Shown: piece after piece, positions 48,752 through 59,551 of the stretch
How the letters are laid out: every line of letters begins with the position of its first letter
Numbering within the stretch: position 1 is the stretch's first letter
Notes under the pieces: model-generated
Databases searched by the model: none
What the model saw: only the letters and a program-made list of their open reading frames with translations
What the model was told of the DNA's origin: nothing
Assembly (NCBI GenBank): GCA_020736575.1
Contig: JAGPYM010000003.1
Coordinates: 2,356,001-2,420,000, forward strand
Direction: 5' to 3'
DNA length: 64,000 nt
DNA from: Thelonectria olida
Taxonomy: Eukaryota > Ascomycota > Sordariomycetes > Hypocreales > Nectriaceae
Program-made: the position numbers and the translations under genes

Positions 48752-49447
48752 TCAGTCAGTCCTCTCCCACATCTGGAATTCATATTTGGTCCCTGCCTCT
48801 TCCTGGCCATGCTCCGCGATTTCCTGACCCGTCCATTGCTGCAACTCGTCCCTCGACCTCCTCACCCAATTCGTAACGCCCTCGTCTCCCAGCTTCAGCG
48901 GGAAGAAGGTATCGCACTCAAAGTCCCGCTGGATGCTCGTCAGCAGCACCCGCTTCGCCTCGGGCACCTTGAGCGCCGCGTCGTAGATTTGCGCGCCGCC
49001 CATGATGAAGACGCGGGACACGTCGGCGCGGGCGCGGGCGTACCGCAGTGCTGCCTCGAGAGACGAGACCCTGACGGGCTCTGCGCGGGGGTCCGGGTCT
49101 TGGGCTGGAGGCGTACTTGGTGCTGAGCGGGAGATGACGATGTTGAGGCGGTCCTTGAGAGGGCGGAACTTGGTAGGGATTGAGTCCCACGTCTTGCGGC
49201 CCATGATGACGGCGTTAATTGAGGCTGGGCTTGAAGGGCCCTTTCGAGGTGGTGCATTAGCCATCTCTGCGCATTTCGAGTGATGAAGGGAGGTGTAGAT
49301 GGTAGATACCTGGGGTGGAAGGCGTGTCGTGACTCGCGCAAAGAACTGCATCTCCTTGCGCAGGCCGGTCCAAGGCATGGTGCCTTGGAAGCCAATGCCC
49401 ATGTTCCGAGTGGCGGCGACGATGAGGGTTAATTCAAGAGGCTGCAT
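48752..49447 (-). CDS. DFR1: Dihydrofolate reductase
   Basis: Reduces dihydrofolate to tetrahydrofolate with NADPH, feeding thymidylate, purine and methionine synthesis in the cytosol. The unspliced frame is 231 residues. A 45-nt stop-free intron (49265-49309, donor CAG|GTATCT, acceptor GCAGAG|ATGG) would leave 216 residues, closer to fungal DHFRs, and it removes a stretch (VSTIYTSLHHSK...) that looks unlike the family. Family motifs: LIVAATRNMGIGFQG, MPWTGLRKEM with the substrate-binding acid (Glu32), AVIMGRKTWDSIP, LKDRLNIVISR, VFIMGGAQIY and a late TSIQRDFECDTFFP. The family is certain; whether the 45 nt are always spliced is not. Confidence 0.96.
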   Translation of the reverse strand: MQPLELTLIVAATRNMGIGFQGTMPWTGLRKEMQFFARVTTRLPPQVSTIYTSLHHSKCAEMANAPPRKGPSSPASINAVIMGRKTWDSIPTKFRPLKDRLNIVISRSAPSTPPAQDPDPRAEPVRVSSLEAALRYARARADVSRVFIMGGAQIYDAALKVPEAKRVLLTSIQRDFECDTFFPLKLGDEGVTNWVRRSRDELQQWTGQEIAEHGQEEAGTKYEFQMWERTD

Positions 49448-51257
49448 TCTGTATGATGAAGTACGAGCATTTGTTGGTAGTTCAACAACAGCAATTGGAA
49501 GGTGAGAATCTTTCAGCCATGACCCTGCCGAATCGCGGGGTCGACTTCAGAAAAAAACTGCCAGACCCGACAGGATCCATACTCCAGTTTCTAAACACCA
49601 ATAAATTGAAATCTCCAATATTAAGCATTTTGGAGGCACTTTAGAAGTCATCCCTCACAACCAGATTTCTCCCTGGGTAGGTATGCAAACCCGCTCCAAG
49701 AGACAACCTGTCACTTCGAACCGATAAGTTGGCAAGTTTGACCGAGACCTTCTGTGCAGTTTCTAGGGCAGCAGCTCTGGCAAGCTTCCATCGTTAAAAC
49801 GAACACATGGTCTCGCAGGCTACATTGCCGAATAAATTCTTGCAGTGTCTGACCAAGAGGACACTGAAGAGCAGGACTCCCCAGCAGCCAACGAGTTAGC
49901 AACAGAACTGACATTTATCGACCCTTCAGTAACCCGACTGATGTTGATTGAAGAGTGTCAATCGACAGAACCCAGTGCTCACATACATGAATGTACGTCA
50001 CGTCATCTTGCATATTCACTGATGGGGATTGTTGGCTTAAAGGCCCCTGACCCGCCCTCCATTGTCTCAGCCGCCTTATACATAAAGTAGCGGAATAAGT
50101 TAGAATACCAATAGAATAAAAAATAAAGAGCATGGCCATGTGCACCGTACCACAATACTATAGATACCTACTATCTAGGTATGCCGTATTATCACGTCCA
50201 GACTTAACAATGTGACCCAGCTGCCGCGCCACACGGCCTATCTCAACCCGTTCTCAATGCCCTCAAATGCAACGCAACGCCAGCTTCAATCAAGGCTGAG
50301 CCAAATCACGAAAAATAGGAAATGATGCTCCAAGCTAAGAGGAGCAACTCAAGCCTGCATACAGCGCGGCGCGACGTCTTTCCGGATTTGCGGCAAGGGT
50401 TGACGATGACAGTTCGCGGGGCACTTGTGTCATCAGGTGGTGGGCGTGGGCTACAGGAGATCGGTAGGAATAGGGTGATACGACAGATAGCAATGCTTGA
50501 AAGAAAATACACAAGACGAGCATGTAAATGGGGTGAACCAAGATGAACGATACAAGTAGTTACGTTCAGTATACTTAGGTTACTTACCATGTAGAGCCGA
50601 GTAGTTGATGCATATCCTTTTCTTGCAACCAAGCTTGGATTGGACAAGCGAGGATCTCGCACAGGATCCATCCATGGGCCATGGCGAGATAATGGGCCTG
50701 CTGGCCTGTTAATTGGCGGCCCACGAAACGAACTCCTTGTCAGTGCTTGTCGATCCAAGAAGATCGAGATGGATGGTCACAACCGTTCCGGCCTTGATTT
50801 AATTGATTTAATTTTTGCTCAAATACTTGGCAAAGAGGTTGTCAACTCAAGCATTAGCTGAAGACATTCGGTCGGGAGATGATGCATCGTGTCGCTCCCC
50901 CGCAGTTGTCATTGATTTGTTAGTCGCCGTTTGTCGCAAGCATTTATTTGCTTCTCCCGGAGTACAGATCTCCTCACCGCCCCGCCAGTCAAATATGACG
51001 AGAGAATTGAGACGGCCTCGCGCGAGCGACCATGATCAAGCGGTCGACGCCACAAGGATGCAGCTTCCCCACAGCACGTTTTGACTTGAAGCTGCAAAGG
51101 ACGCTTTCCCGGCCAGACGAGCGAGTGTGACGTGGAGCAGTGACATCGGTTCTCGCACCATGAGGGGACACATCCAATTCGAACAAGCGTGCGATCGGTG
51201 TGCTGTAAACCAAAATCTCCATTCCCCAGATGCGAGATGCGCCAGATGCATCCCCAG
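49448..51257. other. 1.8-kb divergent region between DHFR and NTO1
   Basis: Must contain the DHFR promoter at the left. No gene is supported. Short AT-rich segments around 50.05-50.20 kb include a small TACCT/AGGTA inverted repeat. No MluI-box (ACGCGT) was seen next to the DHFR start. Confidence 0.45.
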
Positions 51258-51327
51258 GTAAGCTTAAAAGAGGACTAGCGCCATCTCCGTGCTGACTAAA
51301 CCCCTGACTACTCTGTCACGACTCCAG
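51258..51327 (+). other. Likely 5' UTR intron of NTO1
   Basis: A 70-nt segment with donor CAG|GTAAGC, a branch-like GCTGACTAA and acceptor CTCCAG, all close to the fungal consensus. It lies 331 nt before the NTO1 start codon, so it probably interrupts the leader. Confidence 0.5.
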
Positions 51328-51332
51328 CTTTG

Positions 51333-51584
51333 ATGGCCCGTGCGCACCGACTTCACGCGTTGTCTGTTTTTCGCACGCCTTGCGCAGAGCCGCCAGCCGA
51401 CGTCACGCCTCCTCCTGATGCTGCCAACTTCCATCAACCACTCGCCAACGAGGCCTCTGTTCGACATCTAACTCGATCCTCTACAAGACTTGCATCTTCC
51501 AAAGCGCCCCCCGGCTTCCAGATGCCTGGAGTCGCCTCCAGCCCCCGGACCGAGCCCGCGCGTCTCCTATCCCTGACGCGGTGA
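51333..51584 (+). other. 83-codon upstream ORF in the NTO1 leader
   Basis: Starts at the first ATG after the predicted leader intron and stops 74 nt before the main start, in another frame. The peptide is Pro/Ala/Ser-rich with no domain. If translated it would lower NTO1 initiation; the effect is an inference. Confidence 0.4.
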
Positions 51585-51658
51585 TTCAACCTCCGAGGCT
51601 CCTTGCGCCAGCGACTTCCGCGATTCTTCAACAAACATTGCCTTCTTTGTCTTCTGCT

Positions 51659-54600
51659 ATGGCTCCTGCTTCGCCTACTCCACGTCGTCCCCCTACGGGT
51701 AGACGTCGTGGGCGTCCTCCCGGCTCGACCAACGCAGCGCGCGCCGCCAGGCAGGCGGCCCTTGCTGCGGGGATCGCATCGGAACCTCCGCCAAAGAAGC
51801 GAAGATATGTCCCTGGCGGTCCAGGTGGCGGTGGCCGCTTCGTCGAAAACGACAACCTCACTACTCCCGACACTGCTGGCCCAGCCACCGTCTCGAGGTC
51901 TCGAACCGCCGCCCGTCAGGCCCTCAATGGCGCCTCCCCATCCATTGTCCGACGAGATAGAAGCGCTCGAACCCGAGCGACGACCAACGATGACGAATTA
52001 GAAGAGATGCACTGGGGGTCTGCTGCGGCCATGGCTGCTTCAGTGAAGCAGGCCGAAGATTACAAGCCCCGCGAAGAACGCTCCTGGGAGGACTTCCACC
52101 CGAACCTTGATATTGAGGGTACTTTCATCGTCTTTCGCTCTGAGGAGGTTGACGGTATCCCGGGAGAGTCTCCTGATACCCCATGGGCTCAAACATCGAG
52201 CACCCCGCTTCATGATTCTTCGACCCCATCCAGGCAGCTGAACCCCGCATCAACCGGAAACACCCCGAACCCCCAGGGTCGTGCAGACTCCAACTCGGTC
52301 GATAACCCCAATGGCACTCCATCTCGACGAACACGTCGACCTACTCGTGATGTCATTAGTTTTTACAGCAACCGGCCGATGGATTTTGCCTTCACCCCCA
52401 AGACCCCCAAGATATTACCCATACAAAACCAGACTCCCAAGGAGAAACTTGACCTGAAACTACCATCATATCGAAAGACGAACCGCATCGAGCTGTTTGA
52501 GAGCAAAACGTTTGGCCAAGCCCGGTATGTTGACAAGGCCATGAGTAACGTTGGCTATCAAGAGAGCGACCACTTCATTCGTCCCGATCAAACCCTTATC
52601 AAAGCACCGGACGGCAACGCCGACGATGATGCGGAGCAGTATGAAGCCGCAAACTCAGAAGAGACCGTTTCTCATACACGCATCGGCCGTGTCGAGTACG
52701 ACATGGACGAGCAAGACGACATGTGGCTCGAGCAATACAACGCTCTGCGTAAGCAAAACGAACTGGAGGCAATCACACGCGAGGTCTTCGAGATCACAAT
52801 GACCAAGATCGAAAAGGAATGGCACGCCCTTGAGAAGAGGATCCCCAAGCCGAATCCCAAACCTCCCCAGACTCACCGCCCACGATCGAGCTCCGCTGCT
52901 GCCGTCAATGGCGAACCACAAGCGGGTGAGGAGCCGGACTCTAAGTGTGCCATTTGCGATGATGGAGACTGTGAAAACACAAACGCCATAGTGTTCTGCG
53001 ACGGCTGTAACCTAGCTGTTCATCAGGAATGTTATGGTGTACCATTTATCCCAGAAGGTCAATGGCTGTGTCGGAAGTGCCAGCTCTGTGGCCGTGGAGT
53101 TCCGGTAAGCATTTCTGTTCAACCATCAGCTATGGCTGCGTGCTAATTGTCAATTTAGACTTGCATCTTCTGCCCTAACACGGACGGCGCATTCAAGCAG
53201 ACCAACTCATCGAAATGGGCCCACTTGCTCTGTGCCATGTGGATTCCTGAAGTGTCCTTGGGTAACCATACTTTCATGGAACCTGTTATGGATGTGGAAA
53301 AGGTTCCTAAGAACAGATGGAAGTTGACGTGCTATATATGTCGACAGAGAATGGGTGCTTGCATACAATGCAGCAACAAGAACTGCTATCAAGCTTTTCA
53401 TGTTACTTGCGCCAGGAGATCTCGGCTGTTCCTTAAGATGAAGACCAGCCAAGGCGCCCTCGCCGTGTTGGATGGTGGTATGGTTCTGAAGGCCTTCTGC
53501 GACAAACACTGCCCTCCGGATTATGCCCATGAGCATGAAGTTCACCAGGCCACAAAAGCCGCCAAGAAGTTCTACAAGAGAACTATGCGCGGTCGCATCT
53601 GGGCTGATAACCACGCTGTGGCGAGCGCCATTGCTGCGCAGCACCGGAACGCCATCATCGATCATCCACCGGACGAGTCACAAATGACTGGTGCCAAAAA
53701 CACTGCAGTGCTTGGAGGTGACAAGAAGAAAGGGCTGCCCCCTAAAAACCTCTGGAAACTTCCGTCAGGCGCACCCATCATTCCGCAGGCGGTGTTTGAG
53801 ATTGTGGAAGCTTCCATTCAGCGGTTTCCTTTCCGAAAGCGAAAAGACTTCCTGAGTGAAGCTTGCCGTTACTGGACATTGAAGCGAGAAGCACGTAGGG
53901 GCGCCGCTCTGATCAAACGCCTCCAGCTCCAGATGGAGTCGTTCTCGTCCATGGAGCTGACGAGACGAGATTTCGCAGCTATGGGTGCGAGCGGCAAAGC
54001 TAGACTTTCCAGGCGCGTGGAGTTTGCGCAGAACTTGATCCGCGATCTAGAACAACTCAAGGCACTCTCGGACGAAGTCGTGAAGCGCGAAGAGCTAAAG
54101 GTGGAAGCCGGCGAGCTTGAGCGAGACTTTGTTGACGAATGTTATTTTCCTGTAGCAAAGCTCCTCACGCCCGGGATTGAGAGAGCGATTGCGTGAGTAA
54201 CTCATCGATCCGTCTTTCAGGTTTCAATGCTAACTTGGTTCCAGGCTAGATAAGGAACTCTTCTCGGAAGGCTTAGAGAAGCTGCAGGAACGGGTAGAGA
54301 CTCGACTTTACGTGACGGCGTTATCATTTGCGGCTGATCTCTGCGAGGTCATTAGCCACGGCATAATCACGCCCCCCGAGGGAGCTGATGAGCCTGTCGA
54401 TCCACATTTTGAGCCGATTGATGCACCAACCAAGAACACGTTTGCGGATATTCGGGAACGTCGCAAATTGGGTAAGCGCATTTTGAAGGCTGTTCAGCCT
54501 TACCTAGAGACAGCCTTGCGTGTTGAAGCGGAGATTTCTCAAAAGCCTTTCGGGGGCCTACAGGCAGAGCTCGAGACCATGATTGACAACAGCGTAGAGG

Positions 54601-55289
54601 CTGGGCGACAGGCTGCGCCTTCAAGTCAAACCAAAGCCGTTGAGCCCGAGGAGCCTGAAGAAGCGGTGAGAATTGGGGATGCAGATGATGTGAACGATAC
54701 CATTATGGTTGATGCTCCAGATGAGCTGCAGATCACTGTCAAGGGTCCAGAAGAGGATGATGAAGATGGGGACGCGATGGACACGGCCGATGATGGCGAA
54801 GAGGAAGGTGGAAACATTGAGGTCAAGACGGGACTGGGCAGCATTGACGAAGAAGAAAGTAAAGATTCTCTTCACAGCATGGTCAAGCCGTCTGACACAC
54901 CCCCCGACACGGATGGATATGTGTCAAAACCCCGACCGGCGCAGTCCGGGCCTCCGACGCCTCCGCAGTCGAATGGGAGCCTCGGGCTCGACCCAGCAGA
55001 CCCTCTAGCTGATGGAGGAGTAATTTGGTATCTCAAGGGATACGAACCACAGGGAACTTCGGTGCTTGGGGAGCACTGGGCGGGAAGAGATGCGGTGCGA
55101 ATGCTCAGTGAGGATTTGACCGACATGGATGACGAGGAGCTGAAAGGATTGGGAATGGACGTGGACCAGGCGGTCTCGTCGGTTGCGGTCGAGATCGAGG
55201 TGGAAAGTCACGTGGACGCAGCAACAACAACCGCAAAGACCAAGGCCAGCAAAGTTAAGAAGCGGCGGACGTCATCACGGCGACGGTGA
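51659..55289 (+). CDS. NTO1: Nto1-like PHD/ePHD (BRPF-type) histone acetyltransferase subunit
   Basis: Chromatin reader of the Nto1/BRPF/JADE family, which links H3 tail recognition to a MYST acetyltransferase (NuA3 in yeast). Exons 51659-53104, 53159-54192 and 54245-55289 give 1174 residues. The N-terminus has an AT-hook-like RRRGRPPGS near residue 20. An EPL1-like region follows (near NLDIEGTFIVF and the stretch before 430). PHD1 is at about 430-480 (KCAICDDGDCENTN, FCDGCNLAVHQECYG). A Cys knuckle and an extended PHD run to about 600 (CIFCPNTDGAFKQT, WAHLLCAMWIPE, CYICRQRMGACIQC, FHVTCARRS). There is no bromodomain. The end is acidic, then basic. I chose ATG 51659 (MAPASPTPRRPP); an in-frame ATT at 51581 is not a start. 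Confidence 0.95.
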
Positions 55290-56220
55290 GCACATGGCCG
55301 ACTCCTCGCGACGAGGATGTACCACTACGGATTGGAACAGCACAAACTCTTTTTGCGGCTTTTCGGCCTTTTTGGGGGTCTTGTTTTCTTTTATTGCCTT
55401 CTTTTCTCGGAGCCATACAGGTCCTATACATGTGCACGATTCAGAGCTTGGCGTTGAGGGTAAAGATAGCGATATACCTTGTGGTATCTTTTTAATAATG
55501 AGCAGAGGGCGTTGAAGGGACACGGAGAGAATGGTGTGAAAGGGGTCGGCAGGACTGGGACACGGTACGGATAGGCATGGTTGAAGCGGTAGGACGGAAC
55601 GAGATGAAATCAATGTATGAATTCCTTGAAGCGTTGAGTATGTCTGATTGTGGTGAATGAGAAAGAAGACATGATCAAGTCGAACAGCTCTGGATATAGG
55701 AGGCAGAGAGAGAGCAATGTTGACGCAGACTCCCGGAACACCAACCAATTTTCGAGGTACCTATGCACGCCACACAACAACCACTAGAATCACGTCCGTC
55801 TTCTTCCAGGGTCAAGGTGACTCGGAGCCAAGGCAGAATTACATCTTGCAAGAAGATGTCCGCAGAGTGGCACAGTAAGGCGTAACCGCCCGTCGCACCA
55901 GGCCTCTGAGAGGGCCAACCGAAAGGGCCAACAACGGTCTCACAGGACGAAGCTGCCAATAGGGAACGGCAAAATCGCCATGAAAGCTACCTCGTTTTCC
56001 AGTTCATTGGATAAGATAACAAGGCTTTCATTCGTTGCAATTACCCCGCTGGATAAAATGCAGGAGGCCGTCCACCTGCTCCCGTATTATACCTGCTCTC
56101 CTCACAACACACACAACAACTCTTGGGTTCGCACTACGCCCTTCGCTTCTGCCCTTTATATCTCAGATTCGAACGAGCACCTTAATAAGTTCTACTCTAC
56201 TTTTCGGGAAATCGATAACC
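55290..56220. other. Intergenic, NTO1 3' flank and IFI-like promoter
   Basis: 931 bp. A TTTATAT stretch at about 56156 lies some 65 bp before the next ATG and may be its TATA box. Otherwise nothing was recognised. Confidence 0.5.
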
Positions 56221-56853
56221 ATGGACCACCTTCAGTCTGTCCTCTTCTGCTGCCCTTCTCAGGACGATGCGCCACAGCGCGCTGTCGAATACCACGAGAA
56301 GCAGGAGATCATCACCGATCAACCCGTCCCCTACTCGGACGATGCCGCCGACCAATTTATCGAGATTCTTCGCACCGCCCACAAATGTGGTCCAGAGCTT
56401 CAAGATCGGCTCAACCAAGTTGTTTCCACCACTGGGTGGTCTGACAAGCTGGCGGAGCAAATTCTCAAGGGAATCACCAAGGTCGTCGAGGAAGGCAAGA
56501 AGATGGACTCTGCCATGTCCGAGGCCATGGAAAAGGCTGTGGCTCTGGCCCAGGAGTTTGCCATCGAACACCCTTACTACACAGCTTTGATTGCCGCAGG
56601 GACGCTGATCGCCGTGGCAATTTTAGCCATGATGGCTCCGGGATGGATTATGGAGGCACTTGGCTTTGCGCTGAAGGGCCCGCGTAGCAGTAAGTTAGCA
56701 AGAGTCTCTGATCATGGATGGAAACTAACATGTTGGACCGCAGGGAGTTTCGCGGCACGATGGATGAGCGAGATTGCTCGCAAATACGGCAACGTCTCCA
56801 AGGGCTCGCTGTACGCCTACTTGCAGCGCATGGGAATGATTTTGAAGAAATAG
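56221..56853 (+). CDS. IFI6/IFI27-like small membrane protein
   Basis: Exons 56221-56689 and 56744-56853 give 192 residues. Residues 1-110 are soluble and helical, with acidic and amphipathic stretches (QFIEILRTAHKCG, AEQILKGITKVVEEGKK). A hydrophobic segment follows at about 122-141 (ALIAAGTLIAVAILAMMAPG), then EALGFALKGPRSRSFAARWMS, which resembles the Gly/Ala-rich interferon-induced 6/27 (ISG12) domain known from animals and many fungi. In animals the family is linked to mitochondria and apoptosis; the fungal role is unknown. The 54-nt intron (GTAAGT...CGCAG) is a multiple of three and stop-free, so a retained form adds 18 residues. The ATG is preceded by a possible TATA box. A tRNA-Lys gene starts 110 nt downstream on the same strand. 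Confidence 0.78.
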   Translation: MDHLQSVLFCCPSQDDAPQRAVEYHEKQEIITDQPVPYSDDAADQFIEILRTAHKCGPELQDRLNQVVSTTGWSDKLAEQILKGITKVVEEGKKMDSAMSEAMEKAVALAQEFAIEHPYYTALIAAGTLIAVAILAMMAPGWIMEALGFALKGPRSSKLARVSDHGWKLTCWTAGSFAARWMSEIARKYGNVSKGSLYAYLQRMGMILKK

Positions 56854-56963
56854 GGACTGTGATTTGAAGGGAAGTTGGGAAACATCTCCCTGCTGTGTCT
56901 GTGGCGCTTTCCCGCGGTTCAAGGGCACAGCAACATCGAGGCATCTCCACAATAAGAGATTGA

Positions 56964-57048
56964 GCCCGGTTAGCTCAATCGGTAGAGCGTGAGACTCTTA
57001 CTGAGTACACAAATCTCAAGGCTGCGGGTTCGACCCCCGCATTGGGCT
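56964..57048 (+). tRNA. tRNA-Lys (CUU) with 12-nt intron
   Basis: The mature sequence matches the copy at 6906 base for base as far as I can read. The acceptor stem is GCCCGGT/ATTGGGC, the anticodon CTT is at 56997-56999 and the intron is 57001-57012 (CTGAGTACACAA), directly after position 37. The 7-T Pol III stop begins at 57070. Only the intron and flanks differ from the other copy. Confidence 0.97.
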
Positions 57049-57069
57049 ATTCCTATTATCCAAGAATCA

Positions 57070-57076
57070 TTTTTTT
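57070..57076 (+). terminator. Pol III T-run after tRNA-Lys
   Basis: Seven T, 21 nt after the tRNA end. Confidence 0.75.
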
Positions 57077-57414
57077 GCCCTTTGCTGCTGTTCATTCAAG
57101 TGCCCAAAGCATTCTCAACCCCAGTGAACCCCATGTTCGAATCACATCATGTCATGCCAAGTCCAACTGTATACGCCCTCCAACAACCCCCGCGATCGGC
57201 CGACGACGCCATCACCACATTGCAACCGAACCCCGCCATTGTTTAAACCCCACCACCACCACCACCACGTTGAAGTTGTTAGTCACTGTCATGCAGAGTC
57301 GTTCATCTCCACCTCGGCCTGTATTTATACATCCCGTCTTTTGCTTCGCTTGGTATGCCCTGATCTACCATCTATCTCTTAGTCTTGTTTGTATATCGCA
57401 TTGGAACTGCCATC
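57077..57414 (+). promoter_or_regulatory. Promoter and leader of the GGT-like gene
   Basis: Contains a (CAC)6 repeat at 57250-57268, a single CCTCGG at 57312-57317 and TATTTATA at about 57322, some 90 bp before the start codon. Only the TATA-like site has a sensible position; its use is inferred. Confidence 0.4.
57250..57268. repeat. (CAC)6 microsatellite
   Basis: CAC/CCA trinucleotide run in the upstream region of the GGT-like gene. Confidence 0.88.
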
Positions 57415-59399
57415 ATGCCTCTCCCCACGTCAGCCGTGTTTCAGCCCGAGGCTGCCGACTTTGCCAAGTTCCACTCTCGAAGAAGTGTCGTCCATAGTAC
57501 CCAAGGCATTGTCGCTTGTCCGCAGCCACTTGCTGCGAGCTGTGGTCTTGAGGTCCTTCGAGCAGGAGGCAATGCAGCTGTGAGTATCAAATCACCCTCC
57601 CACGATGCTTTCACCATAATAACTCGCGTCAGGATGCTGCAGTCGCAGTTGGTATGAACCAATTTCTTCAAACGTGAGAGAGAGAAATAGATACTAACAA
57701 ACAGAATAGCCGCCGGTCTTAACATGACCGAGCCATGCTCAACCGGCATTGGAGGTGATATGTTCATCCTCTTCTACGATGCTGCCAACAAGCAAGTCAA
57801 GGCCATGAACGGATCAGGTCGATCAGGCGGCAAATGCACCCTTGAAACCATTCGAAAAGACCTCAATATCCCAGATGGCGCCGTGGGAAGCATCCCTATG
57901 AACAGTCCCCATGCGGCTACCATCCCTGGGGCCGCAGCCGGTTGGGTCGATACAGTTGAGAGGTTCGGTAGTGGAAAGCTCTCCATGAGCGAGATTCTGG
58001 GTCCAGCCATCAAGCTGGGCGAACAAGGCTTTCCGGTGTCCGAAGTGGCCGCTCATGCTGTATGTTTTGGAGTTCCAGTTCTAGTTGCTGTATGAGTTCT
58101 TGTGCTAACACATCTTCGCAGTGGCAAAGATCCGAACGATCTCTGAGAGGCGCTTCTCCCAACTTTGCCGAAATGCTTAAGAAGGATCCTGCTGCCAAGG
58201 ACGGGGCCAGGGCTCCTGGACCCGGTGAAATCATCAAGCTTCCCGAGCTCGCAAAGACGTTCCGCACTCTTGCGGCCGAAGGAAAGAAAGGCTTCTACAC
58301 TGGTCGCATCGCCGAGGAGTTGGTCAAGGTCGTCCAAAGCCGCGGCGGCCATCTGGAGCTCGCGGACCTTCAACATCACCTGGAGACGGGCAGCGAGCCG
58401 GTTGACCCCATTTCGGTCAAGTTCCGAGGGCAAGGACAAGAGGGGGAGGGAGTTGAGCTTTGGGAGCATCCCCCGAACGGTCAGGGCATCGTCGCCTTGA
58501 TGGCTGTTGGCATTATTCAAGAGTTGGAGAAGCAGGACAAGATCCCGACTTGGTCGCACGACGACTTCAACACGGCGCCTTACTTACATGCCATCATCGA
58601 AGCTTTGAAGCTGGCATTTACGGATGCTAGTTGGTACGTGACGGATCCCAATGTCTCCAAGGTTCCAACACAAGGCTTGATCTCTCCCGAATATCTCGGT
58701 GAACGAGCCAAGATATTCGATCCGTCTCGCGCCTTCGAGTCGGAGCAGCCCGGGAACCCACCTTACACGTCGCCGGCATTACAGAGCAGTGACACTGTCT
58801 ACTTTACCGTCTCCGACTCTGCTGGAAACGCTGCCTCGTTTATCAATTCCAACTATGGGGGCTTTGGAACGGCGATCATCCCCAAGGGATGCGGATTTAC
58901 GCTGCAAAACCGTGGTGCCAATTTCTCGCTGGATGCGAACCATCCTAACAAGCTTGAACCTCGGAAGCGACCCTATCACACCATTATTCCAGGAATGGTG
59001 ACGAACCTCGCCGACGGGTCCCTACACTCCTCCTTTGGCATCATGGGCGGTTTCAATCAGCCTCAGGCGCATACGCAAGTGCTCCTGGGGCAAGTTGTCG
59101 GGAAATTGAACCCGCAACAGGCCCTCGACGCTCCGCGAATTTGCATCGGCGCTGGCATGCCTGACGAGGGCGATGGCAAAGTGCTCGACTGGACAGTCAA
59201 CGTAGAAGAGGGAATGCCCGAGGAGACTATTGAGGGGCTGAAGAAACTGGGACACCACATCGTCGTTCTCGAGGATTGGAAGAGAAGCATGTTTGGACGT
59301 GGCCAAATCATCCGGTATACGGTCGATCCCGTCGACAAGACACCGCTGTGGTCGGCTGGAAGCGATCAGAGGGCAGATGGAGCTGCGTATCCCTTGTAG
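57415..59399 (+). CDS. Gamma-glutamyltransferase-like Ntn hydrolase
   Basis: Ntn-hydrolase superfamily enzyme related to gamma-glutamyltransferase; classical members cleave the gamma-glutamyl bond of glutathione. Four exons (57415-57579, 57633-57651, 57710-58059, 58122-59399) give 603 residues. Visible are the N-terminal GIVACPQPLAAS...GGNAADAAVAVA, the STGIGGDMF loop, and the autoprocessing site, where Thr403 in SSDTVYFTV fits the nucleophile that becomes the small subunit's first residue. Then come GNAASFINSNYGGFG and LQNRGANFS. There is no signal peptide or anchor, unlike secreted or vacuolar GGTs, and the motifs DTVYFTV...FINSNYGGFG look closer to the bacterial HpxW/YwrD-type branch, so the substrate may differ from glutathione. 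Exon 2 is only 19 nt. The stop codon faces that of GRX5, 152 nt away. Confidence 0.93.
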
Positions 59400-59551
59400 T
59401 AGGAGGAAAGCCACGTTCATAATGGCTTCCCAAAATCTATATTCGTCGTTTCTGTACAGAGGTATCTCGTGTGCCAGTTTTCCCAAGCAATTACACATCA
59501 AATCGTACTCATACACCCGCCCCGATTTCAATTTGGAATAGTCCCTTCTGT

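Noticed and set aside
48440..50190. TACCTAGGTA-type palindromes as mobile-element ends
   Set aside because: Too short and scattered, with no paired ends or duplicated target sites. Such palindromes are frequent in fungal intergenic DNA.
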